From Micropterus salmoides (taxonomy: Eukaryota > Chordata > Actinopteri > Centrarchiformes > Centrarchidae), in the NCBI RefSeq assembly GCF_014851395.1, contig NW_024042261.1:34673942-34737941 (forward strand): 64,000 bases of DNA. The letters are read 5' to 3'. The position numbers were made by a program, and so were the translations under genes. Below, piece after piece: positions 47,360-61,300 of this stretch. A model generated the notes under the pieces. It saw nothing but the letters and a program-made list of their open reading frames with translations, was not told where the DNA came from and searched no databases. Numbering within the stretch: position 1 is the stretch's first letter; each line of letters opens with the position of its first letter.

Positions 47360-48575
47360 GTTTTAAAGGGTCCATATTGTATAAAGTGATATTTCCATGT
47401 CTTTTTTGATTATAAAGCTGGTCTAGGCGTCATATAAATTCTGTAGTATCAAAACACTTAATCCATGGAGAAATGCACACAGCCTGTATTCAGCAACTGT
47501 GCCTTTAAACAAGCCATTGGGACTTCTATTGTCACAACTATACACTCACCACCCTCAGCCACGGCCCCAGCATGGCCCCCATGACACAGACTTTATTAAC
47601 AACACAACACCAAGCAGTCATTCCATCACTGAGCTAGGAAGATATTCATAGTTTTCATGTGACGTCACATTCCAGCTGTTACTTTGAGTTTGTTACTTTT
47701 GTGTTGCCAAAATACCGGATGGTTGTTGTGCTTTCGGATGCACTAATAGACAAGCCGGGGCTGTGTTAGGTGAGGGATTCCCTTCAAGGTAAACGTAAAC
47801 ATTACCACAGTTGAGCGCTGGCAGGTACCTGGCAGTTTTTAACGGTGGAAATACGGCAGCGGGTGCTGTATGTGGATCGCAAGTGCCCAACACTTGCAGT
47901 TTATGTCCATATCTATATTTTTCTTGAGTTGAGAGGTGATCCAGATAAAATTTAATGGCTTTTGCGGCATATGAGGGAGTCCGGTGTGAGCTGCTATCTT
48001 GGTCTGCTGTTGCCCTCCAGGTGCATGCCACGGGACTGAAAACTACAAATAAGACAGAATGTCGAAGAAATGCTGCACAACCATTGGATGTCAGGAAACC
48101 AATCTAATCATTGCACACCCATCCCACATTTTCTGGTTCTCCCTCTGATGTCCTTTGGCTGCTCTGCCTCAAGTTTGGGTGATGAAGTTGCTCCCCTGGT
48201 TCTCCAAGCAGAGTCAGCGAATATGACAGCTTCACGGCTAAATGACCTAACTAATAACAGATACACTTAACAGCAGCTGCTAACAATAAGTAAAACTATA
48301 TGTCTATCAGGAAACTGCGTAAAGAGAAAATATGTTCTCCACAAACGTGAACCAGTTCCATCAAAACTGTAATCAGTGAGCCCCGGGTCCCCAGAAACAC
48401 TCGGTATCTATCGTTGCGGTGCTCAGAAGCACTGCGTGCTGCCCCTCAGGAGGCTTCTGGAAGTTGGCCAATCAGAAGTAAGTGGGCTTTTAGGGAGGGG
48501 TACCTTAAAAAGACAGAAGCTGGCGGGCTCCATGAAGGGCCGGTATAAGATAAATAAGTATTTTTTTAAAGTAGT
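47360..48575. repeat. Dispersed teleost repeat, about 1.2 kb, family not identified
   Basis: It begins TTTTAAAGGGTCCATATTGT near 47362 and includes words I know as interspersed in fish (CCTCAGGAGGCTTCTGGAAG, AAGGGCCGGTATAAGATAAA). The expected inverted right end (a GGACCCTTT-like motif) is not seen, so it may be truncated. The minus frame 48031-47693 (112 codons) is unusually protein-like, with YRYGHKLQVLG, but I cannot assign it to a family. It could be a remnant of a transposon-encoded protein. Confidence 0.5.
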
Positions 48576-50490
48576 AAAAATATTTTAAAGATATTTATAA
48601 TAAATACTGTTACTGCAGTACTTGTACCTCAAACCAGACCTATACAAAAGTAGGGGTATCTACTTTTTGTTTTAAAGGCTAAAAAAGATCAGTTGATTCC
48701 ATTAAATTCAAGGAAGCGTTTTTATGTGTTTGGCTGAATCAGATCTATTACATTAATCAAATTTTGTATCCATTTTGCAGAAAATCAGTTTTTCTTCTAC
48801 ATTTAAACTAACATCTTCTTCTATTGCATGGCTAGGGGTCCTAAGGTTTGTTTTCAGTTTGGGTTACAAATTGAACAGATTGAGTCACACTAAACTCATT
48901 AGAAATACTGGACTTCATGAGTCTTCAGATGAAATTGGCTCACAGCTTGTTTTGGGGCCTCTGCCATAGATTAACAAACTGTTGACAAGCAAACACACCC
49001 TAAGCGGTGACTGACATTTAAATCCATTCCTCGTCTTTCACCTTTTAATGATATTTCTGTTTTACAGAGACGAGAGCTGGCTGCGGCTCTAAGGCTGAAA
49101 GCGTAAAGCAAGAGTAATGAGTGGGACATTTTGAAAGTCAACTACCTGTTACTCTGCCAGTGAGGTTTGAATGGGGACAGAGGGAAATGAACTGTATCAA
49201 TGGAGAATGTGTCCTGCTCCAGGTACAGGTGAGGTTCCAGTCAAAGCTAAACAGAACAGGTCCAGTTCAGTTCATTTCCACAGTAAAAACAGAGAGGGAG
49301 AGAGACCCAGAGGGTACAGTTAATGCAGCTACATCCTCAGTCTGTTTCCTTCAAAACATCCGCTCCATGAATCAGACATCTTATTTACAGAGTGGCCCCC
49401 TCCTCCGCCTGTACCTCCATCCCATTCACTCTACTCCTCCCCTCATCTACTGGCCGAACACCATCACCCCACTCATCTCTCCCCGCTCCTCCACATCTCC
49501 TCCCCTGTCTCTTCTCATACGCCCACAAAGAGGAAGGTTCTTTAAAGGTCTTTGGTTACCATGGTGGTTCTCTATAAAACCGCTACGACTCAAAGAGCCC
49601 TCTGACTTCTTAAAAGAAAAAAACCTACAAATCAGAATAAAAGTTATTTTTAGTCCACTAACTCAGACCATTTCACTTGTTCTTAAATGACTTACATGTA
49701 TCACTTTAACATAAATAAACACCTAACACATTCATCATCAGACATTAATTATTATACCTACTATTACTATATTGACTGTGAAATAAAAAAATTGATTTCG
49801 ACATAATATTTATGAATTATTTGTTTACATAAAGATAACAAACACCATTACATCTATATGCTAATAATGCCTCACTAAAGTTTTAACCACTATTAGCGCT
49901 GTAAAACATTCCTGCAAATAGTTGCATTATTCCACTAATCATTAGGTGGTGTGAGGTGCCATAAAACACCACAATTCACCAACAGACAAGACGATTTGTA
50001 GCTAGGAAACAATGCAAGTTTGTAAAATACTTTTAACAGAACGGCTTAGCAAATGTTTCATGAGACACGAAATGCATTCAACAACATGCCTATGTTACAT
50101 CTTAGGGATACACACAATGTGTTTTGGTGAGTAACAATAAATGTAAACATGACTTTTGTTTACATTTGGTTTTATAATTGCATATAATTGTATATAATTA
50201 AAATTATTAAAAGTTAGTTACTTTTTTTTAGATTTCAGTCCTAGCTTAACACTACAGCAAACTTTGAGCAAAAGCAAAGTAAAAGCAAGTTGGTCCATCT
50301 GTTAAGAGTGCAACCAAATAGACCTTTGTGCGTGTGATGGCAAATATAATCCAGCGAGGAAATGGCTCCACCACTAAAAATAAAAACTACTATTAAAACT
50401 GTTTTAACTACAAGAAAATATTTATAGATTATAACTTTAAAGTTTAAGGGAAAATCTTTACTTTATGGCACAAGAAGATAAATTGATGAA
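48576..50490. other. Intergenic, no gene recognised
   Basis: The frame at 49121-49690 (189 codons) has no family motif, is rich in Pro/Ser/Thr from pyrimidine-rich sequence, and lacks support. 50040-50150 shares words with 53700-53810 (GATACACACAATGYGTTT), suggesting a diverged repeat pair. Confidence 0.4.
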
Positions 50491-51180
50491 TGACTTGTAA
50501 CAACAGCATACTTCGTTGAATAAAAACAGCTGAAGCCTTCACCTCGTATGTAAAGAGCATGAATAAGGAGGGAAAATCTCATCACGGAGCATATAATTAC
50601 CTACAATATATGAATTAGCTGTGGACAAGATTAAGAAATCCCATTATGACAGAAAGCAAACGAGGTTTTAATCAAACACTGAATGATTATTTAAAAGCAG
50701 CATGTTCTAAAAGCATACAAGTAATTGATCTGTTTCTGGAAAATTGTTACACAGTATACTTAACTGATTTCCTATTCTGAACACAGGCCAATTGTGGCTC
50801 CTTCCTAAAGCCCTCTGGGGTTTTGATTATTTGAAACGTCTTGATTATTTTTCTCTCATTAAACAGTAACAAGTCGTCGTCCTAAGTCGTGGCCTAAAAA
50901 TATCATTTCCTCTCGGTAAATCCTCCTCACCCCTCACATAGCAGGGCACAAGCTGCAATTAAAGGGTTGCATTTAATTTTAGTCTCATCTGGCATGTTAG
51001 CCATACAAAGGTACCAGTGTTAACTAGAGGCCAGAGAGAGAGTGAGAGAGAACACACGGAGGTATTTATAGTGAAGAAAGTAGAGAGTAGAGATGGAGGA
51101 AGGAGCCTGCATCTGGCGGACAAATAAGAGTGACAAAAAGGTGAAGTTAAGGGAGAAATGAGCGTAATATTCATTATTCT
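50491..51180. promoter_or_regulatory. Candidate conserved non-coding cluster in the gene desert
   Basis: Unique-looking AT-rich blocks with dense homeodomain-like words: GCATATAATTACCTAC, ATGAATTAGCTGTGG, TTTAATCAAACACTG, GCAATTAAAGGGTTGC. No frame, no recognised repeat. Proposed only from composition. Confidence 0.25.
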
Positions 51181-54100
51181 TACAGCAGTACAATGAGAGG
51201 AACCCTACTGTTAAAACTGTACGTGTTGCTGCTGGTTTACAGGGTGGAGAAAGAGGGGAAAGATGAAGGAAGATTCTTCAGTCTTCAGACAAAAAAAGTA
51301 ATATTCACATATGCATATTTTAAAACCAGTATTTAGTATATCTACAGCTTGTTTACAACATGATGAAATAACAGAAAACATTTTAACGTTGAAAAAAGAC
51401 AGAATTTACTGAAAAAGCAAAAAGATATTCCAACCCACCACATCTTCCTGTAGGACAATACATTTAAAGTCCCCTCCTGAGATGAACTCTGAACCACAAC
51501 TAAAACGCCGCTGTGGACGGAGATGGACGTTTTTATTTTAAAACTCGTATTAGTGTGGATGTAGTCTCATCGTAAAAGTGTTTAAACGAAAAATAGTGGG
51601 TTTTTAGAGCTGCCTGTTGCAACCAAAAATGATGCTATGAGAGCGGTGAGTGTGTACCAAAACTGTAAAGCTGTGGGCCGGCCGACAAAACAACATGCTG
51701 AAACTCGAAAGCACCATAAAGCCAAGGAGAGCTGCAGAAGATTCTGGTGATAATTCACTACAATATCACATTTTTTTCACATTGACCAACTAATAAAGCA
51801 ATGCATTTTTACACCTTTTGATTTTTTTTATGTCTCACTAACTTAAAAAAAAATCTGGGACAAGAACTGCCTGAAACAAACTCCATCTGTATGTGCATAA
51901 ACAAAAGCAAAAGAAGAAGACAACCTGAGACCTGACTACTCAACTGTTTGACTAAAAGGTGATCTCAGGTGACACATGTGGAGTGCAAGAACACCACCAA
52001 ATCAATAAGTGGAAAGTAGCAATGATGTTAAACAGCAACTTCTTAGCAAAAATGTCAGATCACATCAGAAAATAGTGGCTTAAATAGTATTACTCTGAAT
52101 TTTCCTGCTGCACCTGGCAGCAGTAATAAATGTTTGTCACAATCAGACTTATAGTACTTCTATATAACAATTTTTCCTGGTTTATAGTTTTATTCTCTCT
52201 ATATACAGCCTGCACCTTCTCTACGCTCCCTCCCCTCCTTCCTCTTTCTGTTCATTGTTCCAGGTTCAGGTGCTGTGCCGGCTGGTTAATGATTTAACCT
52301 CGGGATCGGCTCTGGCGGAGAGCGAGGGGAGGAGGCGGCAGCCATGAAGAAACGGTGACATTTGACTGCCATTATTCATCCATGCTTTGTTCCCACTGCG
52401 CCGCGGAGTGTTTGCACTGGGATGGAGTGCAGGGCGGAGGGATGCTGAGATGGAGGGATGAATAGGGTAGGGTGTGGAGGGAGAAGAGGAGGGAGGTGGG
52501 GGTTTGGGGGTTTGAGAGGTGAAGAAGTCATGGGGTTAAAGTGTGAGACACCTATAAGGAGAGGATAAGAGAGACAAAGGCCTCTGTGTTTCTGCCTCAC
52601 TATCTCCGACTTTTAATCCTTGTGATCTTCTCTTTCTTGTTTTCTTCTTTTGTGTCTTTAAGTTTTTAATATTCTTTCTCACAGTCGTTCTTTCTCTCTC
52701 TCCCTAACACACGTATACAGTATATATAGGGCCCACACACACTCATAAACACACATGCTCTTCCCAGCTGTTTACATGGTGTGTTTGCACAATATGGTGG
52801 TTGGGAGGAGGAGAACAGCTAAGGAGGGGCAGGGATGTTAACCTCAGTCACGGATGTTCTCTCCTCTGTCCAAACCGCCACAGATAACCTCATCAGCTGC
52901 TGTACTTTTATTGTTTAGGGATTGTTACAGTACTCCTGAGAGAACCTCTGAGTCACAAAACCCCTCATGAGGCAATGATTGTTGATACATAAAGACCCTT
53001 CTGTATTTGTCATGCAATAAAAGTCAGCATCATGATGTTTTGTTATTATTTTGCTGATATTATTCATGGTATATCTTACTTGATGAAATGAACACCTACC
53101 AGTGAATGACAAGTTCAAGTGGAGCCCAACACAGGAGCCTGATTTCACAGGTAAGTCATTTCATATGAGCCAGATGTGATAGTTATGAAACACTGTGGCT
53201 TTGTCAAGGATGAACTGTAGAATAAACTATGACCAAAACTTTCTTCGTCCTTTCTCAAACTTTAACCAAAGTAATTTATCCTTTCCTTAAACTCACAATA
53301 ATTAACAAAGATACACTCTAAATCCCTAAATTTCCTTTTAACTCATTCAAAAGTACATGAAATTTTAGGATATGATGTAAAAATGTGTTTTTTGGTGATG
53401 TCACATGAACTGACAATATGATTGAAATGCATATATTAAATGTTGTATTTAATGGTGATATGATCACGTTGAATTGGGTATTGGTTACCAAGTAAATCCA
53501 ACTCCCTTAAAGGTATTGAGTTTTTGACCACTAGTAGCATTATGGAGCCTGTTACTCCAACTAGACTTCCTGGATCATATTTCATTGTCACGGGTACCTT
53601 AAACCACACGCTTTCCCGAACGCAACACCCCGCGTTGTTTTTACATGGGCAGTTATGGTTCTAATGCCAGTTTAGCAAGTAAACATGGATGCAACGAATG
53701 CAGGTTTCAAAGTTTTAAGAAAAATTAGCTTAACAAATGTATATAATTGTTAGACCTCAAAGATACACACAATGCGTTTAGGTAGGAAACACTGAAAGTA
53801 AACAGAAACATTTGAGGAAATTCAACTGGTAACCTTTAACACATTAAGCATATCATTTTACAGTGGCATTAAAACACCTGCATGATGCTTTTAAATCCAC
53901 TCTTAGATTTGTGTGCATGTGTTATGGACCCCACTCAAAAACAATAAGGTACATCTCAACTATTTTATCCTCATATTGTATCATCTGTTGTAGAATGTAT
54001 AAAATAAATGCACTCCTTCAAGGTGTAAACGTTCTGCCAAACACTGACTTAAGTTAAGTAAGTATCCTTTTAAATAAAAAGTGTGTATAAATTTTTGTCC

Positions 54101-54704
54101 AAAAGTGAAAATTGTTCGTTCTTTTAAATTTCAAAACACGAACATTTATACTATACCTGCATCTTGTGTCTACCAAAGCCTCAATAGGAACTGATGCTTG
54201 AAACTAGCTGCACCTTAACACACACATACAGTACACTTCACTCCATGTGAGTTAATGCATGTATTGTCCATGTCAAGGTGTGTGTGTGTGTGTGTATGTG
54301 TGTGTCTGTATCTGTATACAGTGGTGTATATTTCTAGTTAGATCACTCTTTCACATACACACACATACACAGGTTGTGCAGAACAATGGCTGGCTTTGAC
54401 AGAGCCGGGCTGTCAGGAGGAGATGGGCTGGATCTATTGTGCGTTCTGTTTACTCACAGACTCACCTGGCACTGAGCTAATAGCGCCGGCTCTATCTGTC
54501 AGTGCAGGGGACGGGGGTCTCAGCCCACACACACACACACGCAGACAACATACACGCACACACTCATGCACACGTCTCATATACTATGAGGCACATAGAG
54601 CGGGATACAGTTTCATATTCCCCTGCATGAAATGAACACAGATATGAACATACATTAGGCTTAATGAGAAAGTGATGCATGGGGTATTTTTTTTTATCCT
54701 AAAT

Positions 54705-54708
<4 letters not shown>
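51181..54708. other. Intergenic, no gene recognised
   Basis: 52260-52440 is GC-richer and contains the palindromic GGTTAATGATTTAACC (52284-52299), HNF1-like with a one-base longer spacer. Short CA/GT patches lie around 54280-54560. No exon recognised. Confidence 0.4.
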
Positions 54709-54746
<38 letters not shown>

Positions 54747-54862
54747 TGTGTGTCTGTGTGTCTGTGTCCAGTCACACCTGGGTGTCCTGGGAGATTCTGG
54801 GTAAAGGGGAGGGTTTATAGAGGAGAAAGAGGAGGAGAAGGAGGAGGAGGGGGGGGGGGGGG
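54709..54862 (+). repeat. (TG)n microsatellite and G run
   Basis: TG repeats with TCTG interruptions (54709-54768). A GGA-rich stretch ending in a 14-base G run follows (54849-54862). Confidence 0.9.
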
Positions 54863-57799
54863 TCTTTCAGGATTTTACCACAGTGCAAACACACACAAAC
54901 ACCAACCACAGCCGATGGGTTTTGATGGGATCAGTTGGAAGCCTCACAGTGACCCTGCCCCAACCCCACCCTTGTTTGATCGACAAGAGTGAGAGAAGAA
55001 GGGTAAGACAGTGGATGTGTGCGTGTGTGCATGGGTGGGGATGGTTGTGTCTAATCAAAGACAAAAATCATGATGATTCTAACAAAGTTTTGCACTGAAA
55101 CACATCAGAAGATTTCAACATTTCACATATCCACATGACTTCATATGTACACATATACAAAACCAAAGGCAAACACTTACAACATATGGTGTAATTCATA
55201 AGCAACAGGTACAACACATCGCTACTGTTGTGCAGAGTTGTTGTAACCCCAGATAGCCAACTTAATGGAACATTGTCTCATTGCATCATGTGGCACTCAA
55301 CACCAAGCCCACTGGTTTCTACTGAAGACATATATTTTTTAAACAGCTCACAAATATACAGTTGCATTTTTTAAAAGGGCACAGTCATTTCCTAATATAG
55401 CTGGAAACTTTACTCAAATAACAAATTGTGTCTGAGTCAAAATAAATTACAGTGTGTGTTCATGGTAATAAAGGAACATGTCGCTCAGTGCAATAGTGTG
55501 ATAATTTGTTTTTTTGACAATCGAGCTCTATGGCACAGAGGAGAAAGACAAAGTTAACAGGATATTTAGTACAAAACCAAAAAGAACAACGTAAATGAAA
55601 GTAAAGGTATGTACATTTATGATACGGTGCTTGATCCAGGTGCAGATAAAAACTAATATAAAATATATTCTCATGATAAAATAACAGTTTTGCTTACCAC
55701 AATACTGTCTGTTGATTTAGTCTGATTACTGTGACAGGACTGTACATACATTTGTCCATTTTGTCCACTCTTACATGTGGCAGTGCCAGAGGCCTCGTTT
55801 GTTTCACAACATATCCTTTTATGTCAGTGGTTCAAACCCATGTCAGAGTTTCCCTGGTTCACTCTCAGGTCTCAAGGCCTGAGCAGTCAAGAGCAGGGTC
55901 GACTTCGACTGATAAGCCATTTTTTGTTGTTTTTCGGCTTGGGGCTTGGCTGTCTGCCAGCTGATAACGACATGGGGCATACCTGCTGCATTAATGATTG
56001 GTCAGCCCTGCCTCCTGCCCTCGCCCAGGTTCTTTATTTTAACATAATTCTTTATCGTTTAGGCATTGAGCAGAAACTAAATCTTATCAAGCGAAAGCAT
56101 GAGATCCACAGTGTGTATGCCACTAATAGCTCAACTTCTAGCTACTGCAAGAAAATACACTACAGGAACAAATGGCATTACATATCCTATTTTATTAAAA
56201 AGTTTAAAACATCTACATATGGTATTCTCCAAATGAAGAGAAATAATGTGGTGGAGAATTTACTTTGGACAGAGCTTTATACATGCGGCAATACCTGGCC
56301 AAGTCAAGCAAAACCTCATTAACATCGAACAGTTCAGTTGGCAGGCGAAATGACAGACGGTAATGGAGGGAGGGTCTTTATCCACGGCGGCATCTCTTCA
56401 CAGCATGTTGCACACCACTGCACACCTAACTACCTACAAGTGCACGTGTAGTTGCGGGCTTTCATGTGACATAATGTATGTGTGCCTGTGCTGGGCCACA
56501 GTGGAGGTCCTCAACTCTCAGGAAACAGTGGCTAAGAACTCGTAGCTACGTGTTAATTACTCAATTCAATAAATAATCATTTCTATGACAGTAATAATTT
56601 CTATGATTTTTGAAATTATGTTTATTTCCAGCAATGGCAAAAGAAAAACTTTACATAAAGTGAGGTACCAGCTCAATACATTTCAACAATCTAATCTAAT
56701 GTACAATCAATCTGCTATGGCAGCCCAGAAATTTTCAGTTAGAGTTGACATTGAAAGAGCAAGTGTTTAATCCCTATCATCTATAATATGGAAAGCAAAC
56801 CGTTGTGTAAAAGTTAGGGGGCGTGAGTCTATACGGGTATTCAGAAGCCAATGAGTGTCACACATTGTAATGCTATTGTGTGTTCTCTCCCCTACCTGTC
56901 TCTCTCACTCTCTCTCTCTCTCTGTGGCTCACACATCTCAGCATTTTGAAGGTCCTATAACAAAAAATATTCCCTGATTTCAAAATCCCAAATTGAGACA
57001 AGTGAGTCATCAACGCTCCACTTTGCCATTAGTCAGATCCATTAGTCCTGTACTGCTACTGTGACAGTGTGGAGAAAGCGAGAACTACTCTCATTGTGGG
57101 TCAGCCTCACTAAACAAGAAAGGAAGCTAAAAATACAATTCCCCCACATTTCAAATGGGATTTTACTATTTCCTCATTCTGTATTTGTGTATTTGATTAT
57201 AAATTTGGTGCTTAGATATCAGCAGTAAGCAGTAAGTAAGAGTGGCCTCTGAAACTGAGTGCTCTGGGTCGGGCAGTGACCTAGGGGTTGTCTGGGCTGG
57301 ATAAAAGGAAGTCCTGGTTAATGAGTAACAGTGGCAAAGTTGCCTGGCGCTACAGGTGGGGCGAGTGGGGGTTGGCCAGGATTCACACTGATAAGAGGGG
57401 AAGGCAGAGTGACTTTTGAGGGGTGGGGGCAGAGAAAGGCCGAGACAGACTGGAGTTTTGTGTTTTAAAAGGGCATGTTATTTGCCTACACTTGAATATA
57501 TTAGTAATATTGTTTATTTTCAATAGTCATGTGAGTGAACGGAAGGAAGGAAATGAGCATGAAGAAGGAAAACGAAAGACATACAGAAGATGTAAAAACA
57601 CCTGTTGGAGCCTGGAGATCTGTCAGAACTTTTTTACTCACCAATGTTCAGTCCACAGACTGATGTCAGTGTAGTAGTAGTTCAAGCTAAACAAGCAATA
57701 CACAACAATACATAGTGTTAAACTACTCAAGACTCACAATGATAAACAGTATTTGTAGTACACATGCAGTAGATTCAGTAAAGGCAAAAAGCCTTGTAG
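54863..57799. other. Intergenic, no gene recognised
   Basis: The frame at 55777-56322 (181 codons) has no family motif. 57220-57420 is a unique, G-rich block with GGTTAATGAGTAAC (57316-57329), one mismatch from the HNF1 consensus GGTTAATNATTAAC. A short CT run lies at 56900-56925. Confidence 0.4.
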
Positions 57800-58150
57800 T
57801 AGTTGTAGGGGAATGACCATGATGGTAGTGACAGTAGTTATTGTACTGAATTAGTAACAGTAGTAGTGGTAGTAGAGGCAATGAGAAAACTCATTGGCAG
57901 TAGTAGTAATAGTTTTTGTGTACAGAGGAGGTAGTAATCAAAGTAATATAAGTAGCAGAAGCAGGAAATGTAATAGTAGCAGCAGTGGTTGCAATAGTAA
58001 ACCTATTGGATTAGGATAGAAGAAGTAGCAACATAGTAATAGCAGGGGTTGATAGTACTGGGATTATGAGTAACAGCAACAGTAAACACATTGGTATTGG
58101 TATTACTATCAGCAGCAGTAGACGCAGCATTAGCAATAGTAGTGAAGCGG
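57800..58150 (+). repeat. Degenerate AGT/AGC triplet-rich region
   Basis: Imperfect GTAGTAGTAATAG, AGCAGCAGTAG and AGTAACAGCAAC-type triplets dominate about 350 bp. The same pattern resumes at 58510-58560. It looks like an eroded trinucleotide array. The Asn/Ser-rich frames across it are artefacts. Confidence 0.6.
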
Positions 58151-58268
58151 ATAGTAAGTGCATTGATTTCTGTGTTTTACTTTCAAATGTTCCTGAACTT
58201 TGTACTTTCTTAAATATTTATTCTTTAAGGATAAAACTTAAAATACAATAAAGTTATAAAGTCAAATA

Positions 58269-58302
58269 TGATGCATATACATACATGTTTGTATATGCAT
58301 CA
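58269..58302. repeat. 34-bp near-perfect palindrome
   Basis: TGATGCATATACATACA is followed immediately by TGTTTGTATATGCATCA. The arms pair with one mismatch and no spacer. Confidence 0.85.
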
Positions 58303-61300
58303 TCAGTTTAACAAGCTACATTACAATCCTTCTCACAACGCATAAATAATTAATGAAAGAGGACATTTTCATATTGACTATTACTATACTTATTTCGCTG
58401 ATGCTTTTACTGAATATTTGAATGTATACCTTTTTACATACTAACTGTATCAGCAATAGGATGTTCTTAACTATGAGTAACATCAGTAGTATGCAGCAGT
58501 ATTTGAAACTGCAGTATGAATTCTAGCATTAGAAGAAGCAGTAATAGCAGTAGTAGCTGCAGTTGTTCAGCTGTGTTTTATTGATCTGGAAATTCCTTCC
58601 CCTGCTGAAATACGGTAAGTGATGTAACTTCCAGTTAATTGTACAGGTGGACATGTTTTAACCCTCTAAATACTAACACCTTCAGTCAATAATAAATCAT
58701 CAACATTTATTGTAATATGATGATTTGTATAGATTATTTGTACTCCTAAAATCGAGCGAGCTGGAATGTGAAGGTGATTCTTATTGATCTCAGTGCTGTC
58801 AGGCAGAGAAGTTTAGAGTGCACTGATAAGCCCCCTGATACTGACCTAAAAGAGGTTTCCATGACAATCAATTTCACCTTTAACCTCAGCACTTTAGCTT
58901 CACTTCCTCATTCTAGACAGCGAGACAGGACACAATGATGTGAGATTTACATCAGGAATTTAATCAAGCAGTTACAGAGTCCAGAAATCAGTTGTAGCTG
59001 ACACTATGATATATGTGAAACTATTTATTAACACTCATGGATGCATTACAAACACGTACAGCCAAGCACTGTCCACACTGCAATCCTGGATGTAATGGTG
59101 CACTGCAAATTTTAGGATTTAAACGTTTCTCCCTCATCTTATTCTTTTTTAAATTTCAGAGACTGCTTTTCCCTGCTTTTAACGTGATGCTATTTGAATC
59201 ATTGGTTCATCATCATTTACTAGTGTCTCTCTTTCATCTCTGACCTGGGTTAAGTAGATTTTAACGAAATAAATTACTTGTGTCATTTCAAACCAAACTG
59301 CAGGTTGTTATTTGAAACCGTCAGTGGCCAAATCTTGTTTGTCTAAACCGCTGAATCTTCACCCTCTTAAAGAGCTTTACTCCCACAGTCTGTTTTTCTT
59401 TTGTCTTAACTGAACAAAAGTACGCTTTAAACACAACAATGCAGAGGAAATCCTGCGCATTCATGGTCAGGGTGTAAAGTTTAGGGTTGAAAGCTGTAAG
59501 AGTTAAACGAATGCAGATATAAAGATATACCTCAGGATCCACCACCTCCCTCTTCTTCTCCCCTCCTCTTCCCACACACAGATCTGGTTCGACCGGACTG
59601 GGTAATCAGTTACCTGCGCTATCTGACCTGTACTACCCACGTAGCCTGGTAGCACAGACACACACACAAACAGCCCCCAAAGTCCACTTTAGGCCATGTC
59701 CAGGTGGCTAAAAGGCCTCAAAATTATCGCTCCCACACTCAGATCGTATTATAAAAACTGTCCATGCTGAAATTTTAAAGCGAGAGAAATACACGAACAT
59801 CCCTGTGTTTTAAGTTTGGTTTCCGGGTTTCAGCTATTTTGCTGTTTCTTGTTTACAGACCAACTGTGGAGAGCGCAGCGTGGCAGCAAGTCAAGACTCT
59901 GAAAAATTGATCTTGACAATCAGACACGTGACGCTAGCTGCAGACATTTGTGGTTAAACCTCAGAACAAACTGCAAATCAAAGTAAAAGTCACTGAATTT
60001 TACTTGTTGTTTTGGGTCAGGGTGGTTGGTTATTCAGATTACTGCAATGCAACACAGACGAAATACAAAACAAGCAAATCTGCATAAAAGACACCTTTAA
60101 GCTGTTTTCACTTCGTTTAAAGGGGTTTTAAGCGCCTGAGTCCCAGCTGCACCTCAGACTTTTGGAAAAACACTCCAGAAATGTAAAAAAAATAATTACT
60201 GACCGTTATGTGTACTATATGGTTCTGCCAGCACTTTAGACTGAACTCAAAGCGAATTTTAGAAATTGCACAATTGCGTAAAAGTGGACACAAAAAGACA
60301 CAGATTCACTTACTCTTCTTTGTGGATGTAAAGAGTCACAGACAACAGGGGGGGTTGGAGGGAGTCAAATAAAAAAGAGGTTTTAACAAGTTTTTTTTAA
60401 ATTGGTCTGAGTTTGAGCTGTCACACACACACAGCCTCACACACACACAGTTATTACCTGTTGTTAGGTAGTTATAGTCTGCTCTGGCCTTTTATGGCTA
60501 CACGAACTATAAAAACACCTAAGTATCCACATTTACTGGAATAAAAGACTTTTCACTCACTTTACGTGTATACTGCTCTCATCTTCTCCTAACTATATAT
60601 CTAAACTTGTCCAAACCCTAACCTCATCCCTTTACACTACAGCTACCACCTCTTAACTACACCCATAACCTAACAACTGCCCTTCCAGCCACTTAACAGC
60701 TCCCACAACCTGCTGACAGTTAACAGTCCAAGTTGTTCTGGAAATATTTGCCAATGAAAAGTAAAACTAGACACTGAAGTGTTTAAAACAACACATCCTC
60801 ATCATGTTCAGAGTGTAACTACCCGCCACAAATGTCTTTGACCCCTTAGACCAGTATCTGGGCTATCTATTAGCCTTCACCTGTGGCTGAACAGCCTGTT
60901 CTCTTGTCTCACCATTGTCACCCACATACCTCCCCCACACTCCCCCACCTGAGTCCACTGAGTCCAGCTCAGAGGAGGAGGGTGAACAGAACAAACTGGC
61001 TTAAACTGATTTCTTGTTATTTTATTTACTCACACTTTATCCACTAAGGTGTCGTATCAGCATCAGAGTTTTGTCCAGAAACATAGTGAACATACAAATC
61101 AATAATATACAAAGATTTGTAATAAGGAGAGAGTTCTTTGTTCAAGTTTTTTTTAATGTTGCATTTATTTCAAGGTTGGACCTGCATTAGTCTGAGGTGG
61201 ATGCAAAGTTATTTTTATAGAAGAAGTAATATTTGTTGACATGCCAACATATATTGGCGACTGAGCAGAGATTTGTCTAGATTTTAATCTGTGTAAAAGT

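Noticed and set aside
49121..49690. 189-codon plus-strand frame
   Set aside because: No family motif, pyrimidine-rich composition, and no promoter or splice context. Likely chance.
55777..56322. 181-codon plus-strand frame
   Set aside because: Featureless translation in AT-rich intergenic sequence, with no motif or neighbour support.
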